NCBI GenBank assembly: GCA_963760375.1
Contig: CAVXCS010000007.1
Span: 806,001 to 870,000 of the forward strand
Direction of reading: 5' to 3'
Length of the DNA stretch: 64,000 nucleotides
Origin: Pelagihabitans sp963760375
GTDB taxonomy: Bacteria; Bacteroidota; Bacteroidia; Flavobacteriales; Flavobacteriaceae
The position numbers and the translations under genes are program-made. Positions within the stretch are counted from its first letter, which is position 1; every line of letters starts with the position of its first letter. The notes beneath the pieces were generated by a model that worked only from the letters and a program-made list of their open reading frames with translations, was not told the DNA's origin and did not search any database. Of the stretch, positions 1-8,973 are shown one piece after another.

Positions 1-467
1 TGATCACCGAACCCGACCCTTTGAATGTTACCGCAAAGACCTCTTTGGACGGAAGTCAGCTGATCTTGAGCCTAATGGGGTCAGATTATTATATCATCGA
101 ATTCAATGGGCAAACCATTCAGACCAATGATGATCAATTGACCCTCGATCTGCAAAAAGGGGGAAATTCATTGAAGGTCATGACAGGACTGAGCTGCCAG
201 GGTATTTTTGAAGATCGGTTTTTGGGCCCGGAAAGCTTGTTCCTGTTACCCAATCCGGCAACTGACTTCGTCACTGTTTATGGTAACGACAGCGAGGTGA
301 TAACCATGGAGGTATATGGGGCGGATGGCCGTAATATCTACGCCGGCACAAGAACAATGGTGGGTTCGCAAACTATTTTGGATATTTCCGGATGGGCGTC
401 GGGCACTTATTTTCTCAAAGTGCGTTCGGCATCCCGCACACGAACTTTTAAACTGATCAAACGATGA
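1..467 (+). CDS. T9SS-exported protein, C-terminal part (5' end outside window)
   Basis: The reading frame is open from the left window edge (no stop before the first possible internal start at 21), so this is the C-terminal end of a larger protein. The last 75 or so residues form a type A T9SS sorting domain: a PNPATD motif near codon 76 of the readable part, a beta-rich stretch, the GTYFLKV motif and a basic end (KLIKR). Known for this family: the domain directs outer-membrane export and cell-surface attachment through the gliding-motility/Por machinery. The 3' end overlaps the next lipoprotein gene by ATGA (464-467), which suggests translational coupling. The catalytic or binding part lies outside the window, so the function cannot be given. 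Confidence 0.85.
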   Translation, partial: ITEPDPLNVTAKTSLDGSQLILSLMGSDYYIIEFNGQTIQTNDDQLTLDLQKGGNSLKVMTGLSCQGIFEDRFLGPESLFLLPNPATDFVTVYGNDSEVITMEVYGADGRNIYAGTRTMVGSQTILDISGWASGTYFLKVRSASRTRTFKLIKR

Positions 468-1144
468 AGTACATGGCCCTATTTCTTATTGGAATGCTGT
501 TGCTGGGCTGTAAAAAAAGTGATGCGCCCCAAGCACCCGGAAAGGCCGTATTGATCTCGCCCGCCAAAAACACGGAGTGTTCACCGGTGCAGAGCTCGGC
601 AGCCAACACCAATGTGGTGCAATTCTCTTGGCAGGCGGCGGTCAATGCCGAAATTTATGAATTGCGGGTGACGAATTTGATTACGGGAACGGTACAGACC
701 AAAAGTACGCGTTCGTTGTCGGAAACGCTTCCCTTGGCCAAAAGCTCCCCATTTTCTTGGGCGGTCATTTCTAAAAACAGCAATACGCCCGATACGACAG
801 GAAGTGAAACCTGGTTTTTTTATAATCCGGGAACACAAAGTGCGCATGTCCCCTTCCCGGCCGAAATTTTGGGACCACTATATGGCGCCCAGGTGTTCAA
901 GGATATCAGTAATGAAATTGCCCTCAAATGGGCAGGATCGGACCTCGATGGCGATATCGAGTCCTATGAAATCTATTTTTCGGTGGAAACCCCTCCGGAA
1001 ACTTTGATCGTCACCCTTCCCGTCGGCAATGGGTTAAAAAAGGTGACCGTTTCCGAAAATACCGTTTACTACTGGAAAGTAATCACCATAGACGGGCAAG
1101 GCAACATTTCGGATTCCGGCATATTCAATTTTAAGGTGCTCTAG
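464..1144 (+). CDS. Fibronectin-III-like lipoprotein
   Basis: A 226-residue protein with an SPII signal peptide (hydrophobic MALFLIGMLLLGC, lipobox Cys at about residue 16) followed by two beta-sandwich stretches that look like fibronectin type III modules: residues 30-120 (YELRV, FSWAV) and 135-226 (YEIYF, YYWKV, NFKVL). It begins inside the last codons of the T9SS-exported protein, so the two are very likely co-transcribed and may act together on the cell surface. No catalytic motif is visible. It is probably a structural or carbohydrate-contacting accessory lipoprotein; that role is inference. Confidence 0.75.
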   Translation: MKYMALFLIGMLLLGCKKSDAPQAPGKAVLISPAKNTECSPVQSSAANTNVVQFSWQAAVNAEIYELRVTNLITGTVQTKSTRSLSETLPLAKSSPFSWAVISKNSNTPDTTGSETWFFYNPGTQSAHVPFPAEILGPLYGAQVFKDISNEIALKWAGSDLDGDIESYEIYFSVETPPETLIVTLPVGNGLKKVTVSENTVYYWKVITIDGQGNISDSGIFNFKVL

Positions 1145-1146
1145 GG

Positions 1147-1776
1147 CTAGGTGCCGTTAAATTGGTTCATGGTTATGGCAACGCCCGACAAAACGAACGA
1201 ACGGATAAGGGCTTCCGTCTGTTGCAATCTTTCCTTGAGAAGGGCCCGCTCCTCCTCGTTCCACTCGCCCAAAACATAATCTACCTGCCTGCCTTTCCCA
1301 AATTCCGAACCGACACCGATGCGCAGTCTGTTATAGTTGACGGTACCCAAGGTGTCCTGTATATCCTTTAGTCCGTTATGGCCTCCGTCGCTACCTTTTG
1401 TTTTTAGACGCAAGGTCCCGAAAGGCAGATTGATATCGTCGGTGATGACCAGCACATTTTCCAAGGGTATTTTTTCCTTGTCCATCCAAAATTTCAAGGC
1501 CTTCCCGCTTCTGTTCATGTAAGTGGAAGGCTTCAGGCAGATGACCGTTCTGCCTTTGATCTTAAATTGGCCCACATCGCCCAATTTCGCCGTTTCAAAA
1601 ATGAATTCCCCGGTGGCCGATAAGGCATCAAGTGCTTTGAAACCAACGTTATGCCTGGTTTCGGCATATTCGTCCCCTATGTTGCCCAATCCTACTATTA
1701 AAAATTTCTTCATATGATGCGGTGCGGTATCTTGGGAATTGGCCCTGCCCCACAAAGACTTGAGCCATTGTATCAT
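1147..1776 (-). CDS. pth: Peptidyl-tRNA hydrolase
   Basis: Peptidyl-tRNA hydrolase (Pth family, EC 3.1.1.29) frees tRNA from peptidyl-tRNA that drops off the ribosome. Family motifs are present: FLIVGLGNIG near the start, ETRHNVGF with the catalytic His, KPSTYMNRSG, the DDINLPFG loop and SDGGHNGLKDI. The chosen start gives 209 residues with a short extension (MIQWLKSLW...) before the core; an internal ATG at 1713 (MKKFLIVGLG) gives a standard-length enzyme of 188 residues and is an equally possible start. It is the last gene of prs-rplY-pth, a common housekeeping order, and converges on the lipoprotein gene at 1144 with only 2 bp between. Confidence 0.95.
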   Translation of the reverse strand: MIQWLKSLWGRANSQDTAPHHMKKFLIVGLGNIGDEYAETRHNVGFKALDALSATGEFIFETAKLGDVGQFKIKGRTVICLKPSTYMNRSGKALKFWMDKEKIPLENVLVITDDINLPFGTLRLKTKGSDGGHNGLKDIQDTLGTVNYNRLRIGVGSEFGKGRQVDYVLGEWNEEERALLKERLQQTEALIRSFVLSGVAITMNQFNGT

Positions 1777-1903
1777 CTGGGAGCGTTTGTTTCAGGTTTT
1801 TGTAAAAATACAAAAGCATCCCCAAATCCCGATATGATCCGGAAGGGATGCTTTTGAATGTAATGCTTAAAGCGGTTAAGCATTTTATTTCCAGATGAAA
1901 GGT

Positions 1904-2551
1904 TTAGCTTTCGCTGGCCTCGGTGGCTTCATCAGCTGTTTCAGCTGCTGCAGTTTCACCTTCAGCTCCTTCTTCTTCCTCTGTATCCACTTCAACCACC
2001 ACGGCAGCACGTGCCATTTTCACTTGCACCACAACAGTGCTGTCGGGATGCAAAATGGAAAAGTCGTCATTTAAAAGACTGTCGACCGATACAAGATCGC
2101 CGATTTTAAGACCGGAAATATCCACATCGAAAAAATCGGGAAGCTTGGCCGGTAATGCCTTGATGGCGAGTTTGCGTTTTCTGAACAACAAACGACCTCC
2201 GTTTCGTACCCCGGGGGAGCTGCCTTGCAACCGAACAGGAATATCCATGGTGACTTCCTTATCGGGGAACAATTGATAAAAATCGATGTGCAAAATACGA
2301 TCTGTCGCAGGGTGGAATTGGATGTCCTGCATGACCGCATCGATTTTCTTGCCGTTACCCAGTTCAACCACAACGGTATGTGCGGCGGGAGTGTACACCA
2401 AATCCCTGAAACCTAGTTCGTCAGCTGAAAAGTGTAATGGTTTTTCCCCTCCGTATACCACGCAAGGAACCTTTCCAGCATTACGTAGGGCCTTCGTTGC
2501 CTTTTTGCCCACGCTTTCTCTTTCTGATCCTTTAATTGTAATTGACTTCAT
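1904..2551 (-). CDS. rplY: 50S ribosomal protein L25/Ctc
   Basis: Long form (215 residues) of ribosomal protein L25, which binds 5S rRNA. The N-terminal L25 domain spans about residues 1-90 (MKSITIKGSERE, VPCVVYGG, then HIDFYQL) and the C-terminal TL5/CTC domain follows to about 185. The protein ends in a Glu/Ala-rich acidic tail, as in other Bacteroidota. It lies between prs and pth on the same strand with gaps of 67 and 127 bp, so an operon is likely. Start ATG at 2551. Confidence 0.95.
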   Translation of the reverse strand: MKSITIKGSERESVGKKATKALRNAGKVPCVVYGGEKPLHFSADELGFRDLVYTPAAHTVVVELGNGKKIDAVMQDIQFHPATDRILHIDFYQLFPDKEVTMDIPVRLQGSSPGVRNGGRLLFRKRKLAIKALPAKLPDFFDVDISGLKIGDLVSVDSLLNDDFSILHPDSTVVVQVKMARAAVVVEVDTEEEEGAEGETAAAETADEATEASES

Positions 2552-2618
2552 TATATAGATTAAAAATTAATATTCATTGTTTTCCAAAAGCGCTTGCCCT
2601 ATCATGGCAGGGCTAGTC

Positions 2619-3560
2619 TTACATCAAAAACTTGGAGGCGATCGAGGTGTTGTGATGTACCCTATGCATGACATCCGCGAACAGATCGGCACAACTCAAT
2701 ACCTTTAATTTTTCGCTTTTCCTGTTGATCGGAATCGAATCGGTAACGATCAGTTCCAACAAATGCGATTTTTCTATTTTTTCATAGGCATTGCCCGAGA
2801 GCAGCCCGTGAGTGGTGATCGCCCTTACGCTCAATGCGCCGCGCTCCATCATCAGATCGGCCGCTTTGGTCAAGGTGCCCGCGGTATCGACCATATCGTC
2901 TACCAGTACCACATTTTTCCCCTGAACATCGCCTATAAGCTCCATATGGGATATCAAATTGGCCTTGGCGCGCTGTTTGTAACAGATCACCACGTCGCAT
3001 TCCAATGCCTTTGAATAGGCATAGGCCCTTTTCGATCCCCCCATATCGGGCGAGGCAATGGTGAGGTTGTCCAAATTCAATTTTTTCAGATAAGGCAAGA
3101 ACATGGTTGAGGCGAACAGGTGATCGACGGGTTTTTCGAAGAACCCCTGTATCTGATCGGCGTGCAGGTCCATGGTGATGATCCTAGTGGCGCCTGCAGC
3201 CTCGAGCATCTTTGCGATCAATTTGGCCGCAATGGGTACCCTTGGTTTGTCTTTCCTGTCTTGCCTCGCCCAGCCGAAATAGGGCATTACCGCAGTGATA
3301 TGCCTGGCCGAGGCCCTCTTGGCCGCATCGAGCATCAGCAACATCTCCATCAGGTTTTCAGAACTGGGATGGGTACTGCCGATAATAAAAATACGGGCCC
3401 CACGAACCGATTCTTCAAAGGAAGGTTGAAATTCCCCATCGCTGTATCTCGAAATATGCACGTTGCCCAAATCGGTCCCGTAAGATTTGGCGATTTTCTC
3501 GGCCAAAGTCATACTGTTGGTACAGGCAAATATTTTGGGTTCCGGAACTTGATATGGCAT
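2619..3560 (-). CDS. prs: Ribose-phosphate pyrophosphokinase
   Basis: PRPP synthetase (EC 2.7.6.1), 313 residues, makes phosphoribosyl pyrophosphate from ribose 5-phosphate and ATP for nucleotide, His and Trp synthesis. Motifs: SDGEFQPSFEESVRG (N-terminal half), FGWARQDRKDKPR (ATP-binding flexible loop), TMDLHADQIQGFF, and the PRPP loop VVLVDDMVDTAGT near residue 220. Length and order of motifs are those of the bacterial class I enzyme. It is the first gene of the prs-rplY-pth group; upstream on the other strand lies tRNA-Leu. Confidence 0.97.
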   Translation of the reverse strand: MPYQVPEPKIFACTNSMTLAEKIAKSYGTDLGNVHISRYSDGEFQPSFEESVRGARIFIIGSTHPSSENLMEMLLMLDAAKRASARHITAVMPYFGWARQDRKDKPRVPIAAKLIAKMLEAAGATRIITMDLHADQIQGFFEKPVDHLFASTMFLPYLKKLNLDNLTIASPDMGGSKRAYAYSKALECDVVICYKQRAKANLISHMELIGDVQGKNVVLVDDMVDTAGTLTKAADLMMERGALSVRAITTHGLLSGNAYEKIEKSHLLELIVTDSIPINRKSEKLKVLSCADLFADVMHRVHHNTSIASKFLM

Positions 3561-3698
3561 AACTGGTCTGTAATATACCTCTTGAACGAAAGCGGACGCA
3601 CAAGTCCCTGTTTTCTAAGGAGGTGCAAATTTATAAATTAATTTGTCTTGCTCAAGGATAATTGTTGTTATTTTCATTTTATAAATGAAATTATTTTA

Positions 3699-3706
3699 TA
3701 GCTTTG
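3699..3706 (+). promoter_or_regulatory. Probable -7 element of the tRNA-Leu promoter
   Basis: TAGCTTTG matches the Bacteroidota -7 consensus TAnnTTTG and lies 17 bp before the tRNA. No clear TTTG is seen at the expected -33 spacing, so only half of the promoter is supported. Confidence 0.5.
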
Positions 3707-3723
3707 CAGTCCAATTTTCCAAT

Positions 3724-3805
3724 GCCTTGGTGGCGGAATTGGTAGACGCGCTGGATTCAAAATCCAGTGTCTTCGGACGTGTGGGTTCGATTCCCACCCA
3801 AGGTA
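3724..3805 (+). tRNA. tRNA-Leu (anticodon CAA)
   Basis: An 82-nt class II tRNA with a long variable arm. The acceptor arms GCCTTGG and CCAAGGT pair with one terminal G-U. The anticodon stem CTGGA/TCCAG encloses the loop TTCAAAA with anticodon CAA at 3758-3760, which reads UUG. A normal T arm (GTGGGTTCGATTCCCAC) and discriminator A follow. CCA is not encoded. Confidence 0.96.
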
Positions 3806-3810
3806 CTGCT

Positions 3811-3839
3811 AAAACCTTCCTCTTTTGGGAAGGTTTTTT
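3811..3839 (+). terminator. Rho-independent terminator after tRNA-Leu
   Basis: Stem AAAACCTTCC / GGAAGGTTTT with a short T-rich loop, followed by a run of T. It starts 6 bp after the tRNA. Confidence 0.85.
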
Positions 3840-3958
3840 ATTTTGGCACCTTTCATAACACGATTTCAAACGCTGCCTGCGCGAGGCAACCCCATCTTTT
3901 TTCATAAAGGTTGGATTGGATTCATTTATAGCTTATTTTTAGTACAAATCACAAGACT

Positions 3959-5065
3959 ATGGGTTCGAGAAGGAATTTTTTGGAAAAATTATCTATTACG
4001 GCAGTCGGGCTGCCTTTATTGGTCCATCCGACCAGTATTTTTGCGCAATCCGCGGAACCCTATGAGGGGCCGGTGTTGAGGGTGGCCATCATGGGTCTTG
4101 GCAGCTACGGCACACGGGTGGCCGAGGCCATGCAGTCTTGCCAGCGCGCCAAGTTGGTGGGGGTGATCAGCGGAACGCCCTCGAAAGTGGTCGACTGGCA
4201 GGCGAAGTACAATATTCCCAAAAAGAACTGCTATGACTACGGGAATTTCGATGCGATCAAGGACAATGCCGATATCGATGCCGTATATGTCATTACCCCG
4301 AACGGACTCCACCACGACCATGCCATTCGTGTGGCCAAGGCGGGCAAGCACGTGATTTGCGAAAAACCTATGGCCGTCAATGCCAAGGAGGGCCAGGAAA
4401 TGGTCGACGCCTGTAAAGCGGCCAAGGTAAAACTGTTGATCGGGTACCGCATGCATTTTGAGCCCAAAACGGTGGAAGTGATCCGCATGCGGAAGGATGG
4501 GGAATTCGGGAAACCCAAGTTTTTTCAAGGACAATCGGGCTTCGTCATCGGCGATCCCACCCAATGGCGCTTGAACAAAGCGCTCTCCGGCGGTGGTGCG
4601 ATGATGGATATCGGAATTTATTCCATCAATGGGGCCCGTTATATGTTGGGAGAGGAACCGATCTGGGTAACGGCCCAGGAAACCAAGACCGACCCCGTTA
4701 AGTTTAAGGAAGGCATCGACGAGACCATACAATTTCAGATGGGATTTCCCAGTGGGGCGGTGGCCAACTGCCTCTCGACCTACGCCATGAACTATTTGGA
4801 CCGGTTTTATATGGTAGGCGAAAAGGGATATGCGGAAATGCAGCCCTCCACCGGCTATGGCCCCATCAAGGGGCGCACCCACAAGGGGGAGCTCGAACAG
4901 CCGCACACTACCCACCAAACCTTGCAAATGGATGGTATCGCCGGAATCATTTTTGATAACGTGGAACCCATTGTGCCCATCGATGGGGAGGAAGGCGTAA
5001 AGGATATGAAGATTATCGACGCCATATTTTTAGCGGCAAAAACAGGAAAAAAAGTAAATCTTTAG
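3959..5065 (+). CDS. Gfo/Idh/MocA family oxidoreductase, probably Tat-exported
   Basis: A 368-residue NAD(P)-dependent sugar oxidoreductase. The start MGSRRNFLEKLS is Tat-like (twin Arg before a hydrophobic stretch ending near FAQ, residue 30). A Rossmann domain follows (VAIMGLGSYGTRVAEAM, about residues 43-160, with the CEKPMAVN motif), then the C-terminal Gfo/Idh domain with the substrate-side stretch GGGAMMDIGIYSI. Exported members usually keep their nicotinamide cofactor tightly bound. The stop is 2 bp before the sorbosone-dehydrogenase-like gene, which is followed closely by a cytochrome c, so the three genes look like one periplasmic sugar-oxidising operon. Oxidation at C3 of a glycoside is an inference from neighbouring DUF1080 genes. 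Confidence 0.88.
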   Translation: MGSRRNFLEKLSITAVGLPLLVHPTSIFAQSAEPYEGPVLRVAIMGLGSYGTRVAEAMQSCQRAKLVGVISGTPSKVVDWQAKYNIPKKNCYDYGNFDAIKDNADIDAVYVITPNGLHHDHAIRVAKAGKHVICEKPMAVNAKEGQEMVDACKAAKVKLLIGYRMHFEPKTVEVIRMRKDGEFGKPKFFQGQSGFVIGDPTQWRLNKALSGGGAMMDIGIYSINGARYMLGEEPIWVTAQETKTDPVKFKEGIDETIQFQMGFPSGAVANCLSTYAMNYLDRFYMVGEKGYAEMQPSTGYGPIKGRTHKGELEQPHTTHQTLQMDGIAGIIFDNVEPIVPIDGEEGVKDMKIIDAIFLAAKTGKKVNL

Positions 5066-5067
5066 TC

Positions 5068-6408
5068 ATGGTTCAAGTAAATAAAATTAGAATGGGAAGC
5101 AGTATCAAAAAAATTGTAAAGACTCGGTTGTATTTTGTTATCGTCGGTTTGGCGTTCCTGGTTTTTCTGTCTTGCAAACAGGAAACCAAAACATCGGCTG
5201 AGGTGCCTGCCTTGGCCATCAGTGCGGATAACGCCGGCCTTTCCGTTCCGGAAGGGTTCGGGGTGATCAAGGTCGCTGATTCGCTGGGCGCTCCCCGTCA
5301 TATTGCGGTAAATTCAAAAGGGGGCATCTATGTAAAATTAAGGGAACCTGTCAACGGTCAGGGCATTTTGTATCTGGAAGACGACAATGGTGATGGTATC
5401 GCTGAAACAAAGGAAGGCTTTGGTGATTTTGGCGGCACAGGCATCTATATTGATGATCAATACCTATATGCTTCCTCCGATGAGGAGATTTTCCGTTACG
5501 CGCTCGACGGCAATGGAAAAGTAACCCAAACCAGGATGCCGGATACCTTGGTCACCGGCCTCATTTCCCGCAGGGCACACGCGACAAAATCGTTCACCCT
5601 TGACGGAATGGGCAATATTTATGTGAACATCGGGGCCTATTCCAATGCCTGCCAAGTGCAGGACAGGACCATCGGTTCGCCGGCCATGATGCCCTGTACC
5701 ATCTTGGATTCAGCAGGGGGCATTTGGCGATTTAGGGCCGATCAAATGAAGCAATCTTACGGAGAAGGACTTCGCTATGCGACCGGATTAAGGAACGTGG
5801 TGGGCCTGGATTGGAACAAAGCAACCGACAAACTGTTTGTCACCCAGCACGGAAGGGATATGTTGAACACCCTGTTCCCCGATCTTTACGATGTAAAGAC
5901 TTCTGCCGAGCTCCCTGCTGAAACCCTGTACATGATTGAAGAAGGCGATGATGCGGGCTGGCCTTATATCTATTACGACCAGATTCAAAAAAAGAAAATC
6001 CTTGCGCCTGAATATGGTGGGGACGGCCAAAAAACCGCTGGGGAAGAGGCCATTGATCCCGTAGCGGCCTTTCCCGGACATATGGCGCCCAATGCCTTGC
6101 TTTTTTATACGGGCGACATGTTTCCAGAAAAATATAAAAACGGGGCCTTTATCGCGTTCCACGGCTCCTGGAACCGCGCCCCCGAAAAACAGGAGGGCTA
6201 TATGGTCGCCTTTGTGCCTTTTGCCAATGGGGCACCCAGTGGCGACTGGGAGGTGTTTGCCAATGGCTTTGCCGGTACCGAAGAAGTGCTTACGCCCGAT
6301 GCGGCGGCGCACCGACCTACCGGATTGGCCCAAGGGCCCGATGGGTCGCTATATGTGTCCGATGATGCCGGGGGCACTTTGTTCAGGATCGTTTATCAAA
6401 AAAAATAG
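5068..6408 (+). CDS. Sorbosone dehydrogenase-like (PQQ-type beta-propeller) lipoprotein
   Basis: A 446-residue lipoprotein (SPII region VGLAFLVFLSC, Cys about residue 36) with a glucose/sorbosone dehydrogenase beta-propeller of the soluble PQQ glucose-dehydrogenase superfamily. Family motifs: VPEGFGV at the mature start, MPCTILDSAGGIWRF, ATGLRNVVGLDW, EGDDAGWPYIYYD, and the conserved IAFHGSWNR. It would oxidise an aldose or related sugar in the periplasm and pass electrons on, plausibly to the cytochrome c encoded 4 bp downstream. An in-frame ATG at 5092 gives a shorter signal peptide and could be the true start. A paralogue without the HGSWNR motif lies at 56611-57879. Confidence 0.87.
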   Translation: MVQVNKIRMGSSIKKIVKTRLYFVIVGLAFLVFLSCKQETKTSAEVPALAISADNAGLSVPEGFGVIKVADSLGAPRHIAVNSKGGIYVKLREPVNGQGILYLEDDNGDGIAETKEGFGDFGGTGIYIDDQYLYASSDEEIFRYALDGNGKVTQTRMPDTLVTGLISRRAHATKSFTLDGMGNIYVNIGAYSNACQVQDRTIGSPAMMPCTILDSAGGIWRFRADQMKQSYGEGLRYATGLRNVVGLDWNKATDKLFVTQHGRDMLNTLFPDLYDVKTSAELPAETLYMIEEGDDAGWPYIYYDQIQKKKILAPEYGGDGQKTAGEEAIDPVAAFPGHMAPNALLFYTGDMFPEKYKNGAFIAFHGSWNRAPEKQEGYMVAFVPFANGAPSGDWEVFANGFAGTEEVLTPDAAAHRPTGLAQGPDGSLYVSDDAGGTLFRIVYQKK

Positions 6409-6412
6409 CATC

Positions 6413-6910
6413 TTGAACCCCATTGGAAAAAGCATCACGGTTTTGATCACGGGCTTTGCCTTTGTATGCATCATTTCCTGCAAAGAGCGGAAGGAAACAG
6501 ACCAAGAAACTTCGGAGGGCGTGACCACCAAGACCTCGGTTTCTGTAGGCACCGAAACTACCAAGGACTTGCCTGCTTATATGGTTGAAGGGGAAAAGGT
6601 TTATACCCAACATTGCCTGCTATGCCACCAATCGAACGGCTCTGGGGTATCGGGTTTGAACCCGCCCCTGAAGGGTACCGAATATGTGACGGGCGACCAA
6701 GAGCGATTATTAAAGATCATGCTCAATGGTTCCAACGTGGGTCTGGTCGTCAATGGATCCACCTATTCCAATGCCATGCCCGCATTTGGGATGCTCAGTG
6801 ATGAAGATATCGCGAATGTCACCTCCTATATTCGAAATAGTTTTGGGAATTCCGCTGAGAGTATCTCCGCCGAAGAGGTCAGGGCCGTTAGAACCAAAAC
6901 CAAAGGCTAA
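6413..6910 (+). CDS. Cytochrome c class I lipoprotein
   Basis: About 165 residues from a TTG start at 6413, chosen because it gives a proper lipoprotein signal (SITVLITGFAFVCIISC); the frame is open much further upstream but that part only shadows the preceding gene. The mature part is a single-heme cytochrome c domain: heme site CLLCH near residue 65, a Gly/Pro-rich loop (LNPPLKGTEY), the distal Met in SNAMPAFGML and a C-terminal helix (IANVTSYIRNSFG). It is a membrane-anchored electron acceptor, likely serving the sorbosone-dehydrogenase-like protein immediately upstream. Confidence 0.88.
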   Translation: MNPIGKSITVLITGFAFVCIISCKERKETDQETSEGVTTKTSVSVGTETTKDLPAYMVEGEKVYTQHCLLCHQSNGSGVSGLNPPLKGTEYVTGDQERLLKIMLNGSNVGLVVNGSTYSNAMPAFGMLSDEDIANVTSYIRNSFGNSAESISAEEVRAVRTKTKG

Positions 6911-6932
6911 ATCTTAAAAAACAATCTTTATT

Positions 6933-7688
6933 TTACCCCCTTCCCATATAGGGCATTAGGTTGGCCATGATCGTGAGGAACGGCACATTGGTGTTAAGGG
7001 GCAAACCGGCCATGTATACCACCGTCCTGCCCACATCTTCCACCCTCATGGTGGGCTCTATTTTTAAGCTGCCATCTGCCTGCCTGATGCCGGCTTCCAT
7101 TTTTTGGGTCATCGCGCTGGAGGCATTGCCGATATCGATCTGTCCGCAGGCGATATCAAATCCGCGCCCGTCCAGGGCAATGGCTTTGGTCAATCCCGTG
7201 ATCGCATGTTTGCTCGCGGTATAGGGAGCGGATTGTGGCCTGGGCACATGGGCCGAAATGGAACCGTTGTTGATGATGCGCCCCCCGATGGGATCTTGCC
7301 GTTTCATGATCCCGAACGCTTCCCGGGCACATAAAAAAGCACCGGTTAAATTGGTGTCGACGACCCGTTGCCAATCGTCCAGGGTCAATTCTTCAAAAGG
7401 TTTGGATGGGCCGCTGACCCCCGCATTGTTGAAAAGCAGATCCAAGCGCCCATACGTTTCGATGGTTTGGGCAAAAAGATTTTTTACGCTCTGGGGCTTG
7501 GTGACGTCCGTTGGGACCACCAATACGGCGGTATCGTTCCCACAAGCGGCAGCGGTGTCGAGGAGAGGCCTTTCGCGCCTCCCAGCCAGCACCACTTGCC
7601 AACCATCTTGGCACAGCGCGATGGCCACGGCTTTTCCAATCCCCGAACCGGCCCCGGTGACCAAGGCAATTTTGCTGTTTTTATCCAT
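6933..7688 (-). CDS. SDR family oxidoreductase
   Basis: A 251-residue classical short-chain dehydrogenase: cofactor motif TGAGSGIGKA (residues 11-20), NNAG near 88, catalytic Ser in NNGSISAH, and YTASKHA with the catalytic Tyr and Lys. I chose ATG 7688 (MDKNSKIALVTGAG); the frame is open upstream into the neighbouring gene but has no better start. It lies 11 bp after the DenD-like gene on the same strand, so the two probably form a two-gene operon for a sugar-acid pathway. Substrate unknown. Confidence 0.87.
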   Translation of the reverse strand: MDKNSKIALVTGAGSGIGKAVAIALCQDGWQVVLAGRRERPLLDTAAACGNDTAVLVVPTDVTKPQSVKNLFAQTIETYGRLDLLFNNAGVSGPSKPFEELTLDDWQRVVDTNLTGAFLCAREAFGIMKRQDPIGGRIINNGSISAHVPRPQSAPYTASKHAITGLTKAIALDGRGFDIACGQIDIGNASSAMTQKMEAGIRQADGSLKIEPTMRVEDVGRTVVYMAGLPLNTNVPFLTIMANLMPYMGRG

Positions 7689-7699
7689 TCCGTTGTGCT

Positions 7700-8668
7700 T
7701 TAACCAATCTTTATAGCTTCTTCCTCGATATAGGAGGTAATGATTTCTTCCGCCGAACCGTCGCGCACAAACCCCAAGGCCATGGCCCTTTCGGTATTGA
7801 ATCGAGGCGGCCAAGTGAGTACGATGCGCTCCAAAAATGCATCTGGCTCGTGGGCGATCAATCGCGTGATCTCCTGTCCCGCGATCCTACCCAGTGCAGC
7901 GATCATCGTTTCGATTGTCGTGGTCAGTCCAGGCAGACTTACCATTCTGTCGTCTCCCAGCGATCGGGCTTCCAAATTTGCCGCATGGATGAAATTTTGG
8001 ATGACCCGTTTTGGGGATTGTATCCAAACTTCCGTTGCCAAAGGCACCGGATAGGTGGCCCTTTTACCGTTCAAAGGTTCCCTGATGATACCGCTTACAA
8101 AGGAGGAAGTGGCCGCGTTGGGCTTCCCGGGCCGAATGGCGATGGTCGGCAATCGCAGGCTTCGCGCATCCACAAACCCCCTTCGGCTATAATCGTTCAT
8201 CAAGAGCTCGACCATCGCCTTTTGGGTGCCATAGGAACTGCGTGGTTTGGGACCGGTCTCATCTTGTACGGTCTTGGTAACATCCCCCCCGAATACCGCG
8301 CACGAACTTGCAAAAACAATTCGGGGATGGTACTGAAGCATCCGGCAATGTTCCAATAATTGTAGCGTGGCATGAAAGTTGATCCGCATCCCCAACTCAA
8401 AATTTTTTTCCGCTTCCCCGCTCACTATGGCGGCAAGATGGAAGATCAGTTCCGGTCGATGCCGCAGCGCCTTTTGAATCGTGGTTGCCTCACTGAAATC
8501 CGCCTCCATATATTCCACCCTGTCATCGTCGGTTTTAATTTCAGGAAATGACCTGTCCAAAAGGGTCATCCGATTCAATCCGCCTTCTTCAAGACCCCCA
8601 TTGACCAGCAATTCACGGGCCAACCTTTGGCCTAAAAAACCACCACCGCCGATAATAAGTGCGTGCAT
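7700..8668 (-). CDS. NAD-dependent epimerase/dehydratase family protein, D-erythronate dehydrogenase-like
   Basis: A 322-residue extended SDR. The nucleotide-binding motif is GGGGFLGQRLA (residues 7-17), DRVEYMEADFSE holds the acidic adenine-side region, and the catalytic YGTQK motif is near residue 145. The C-terminal part (SFVSGIIREPLNGKR, then VWIQSPKRVIQNF) resembles DenD, the D-erythronate dehydrogenase of four-carbon acid sugar catabolism, better than UDP-sugar epimerases. No kinase or decarboxylase of that pathway is seen nearby, so the exact substrate is open. Co-directional with the SDR gene 11 bp downstream. Confidence 0.75.
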   Translation of the reverse strand: MHALIIGGGGFLGQRLARELLVNGGLEEGGLNRMTLLDRSFPEIKTDDDRVEYMEADFSEATTIQKALRHRPELIFHLAAIVSGEAEKNFELGMRINFHATLQLLEHCRMLQYHPRIVFASSCAVFGGDVTKTVQDETGPKPRSSYGTQKAMVELLMNDYSRRGFVDARSLRLPTIAIRPGKPNAATSSFVSGIIREPLNGKRATYPVPLATEVWIQSPKRVIQNFIHAANLEARSLGDDRMVSLPGLTTTIETMIAALGRIAGQEITRLIAHEPDAFLERIVLTWPPRFNTERAMALGFVRDGSAEEIITSYIEEEAIKIG

Positions 8669-8973
8669 TGAAAGGGAATATTAGGGTTCTTAAAAAATCA
8701 CGAAACCGTGACACTTCTTTTCAGCTGCCCCGTTGTTATCAAACAGAGGCTGGACTCACAGATGAAAGTTACGGTTTTCCCTCAATAAATGGGGAATTTT
8801 GTAATCGACGGATGCAATCAAAACAAAATTCTTGGCGCCATCGTCCTTACTTTGGCATCTTTGGATTACCTTTAAGAGAACCGCTTTGCCATCATTTTCC
8901 CAATCATCCAAGAATATCGCAATGGATCGGATTGACATGGGAAGGCCTTCTATCAACCTTTAAACTTCACGGG
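8669..8973. other. Divergent intergenic region
   Basis: About 300 bp between the DenD-like gene (leftward) and a DUF1080 lipoprotein (rightward). It must hold promoters for both. I see no RNA gene, clear operator or conserved small ORF in it. Confidence 0.5.

Noticed and set aside
3696..3905. Minus-strand 69-codon frame over tRNA-Leu
   Set aside because: It reads the antisense of the tRNA and terminator; a known annotation artefact, no gene features.
4016..4927. Minus-strand 303-codon frame opposite the Gfo/Idh gene
   Set aside because: Shadow of a well-conserved gene.
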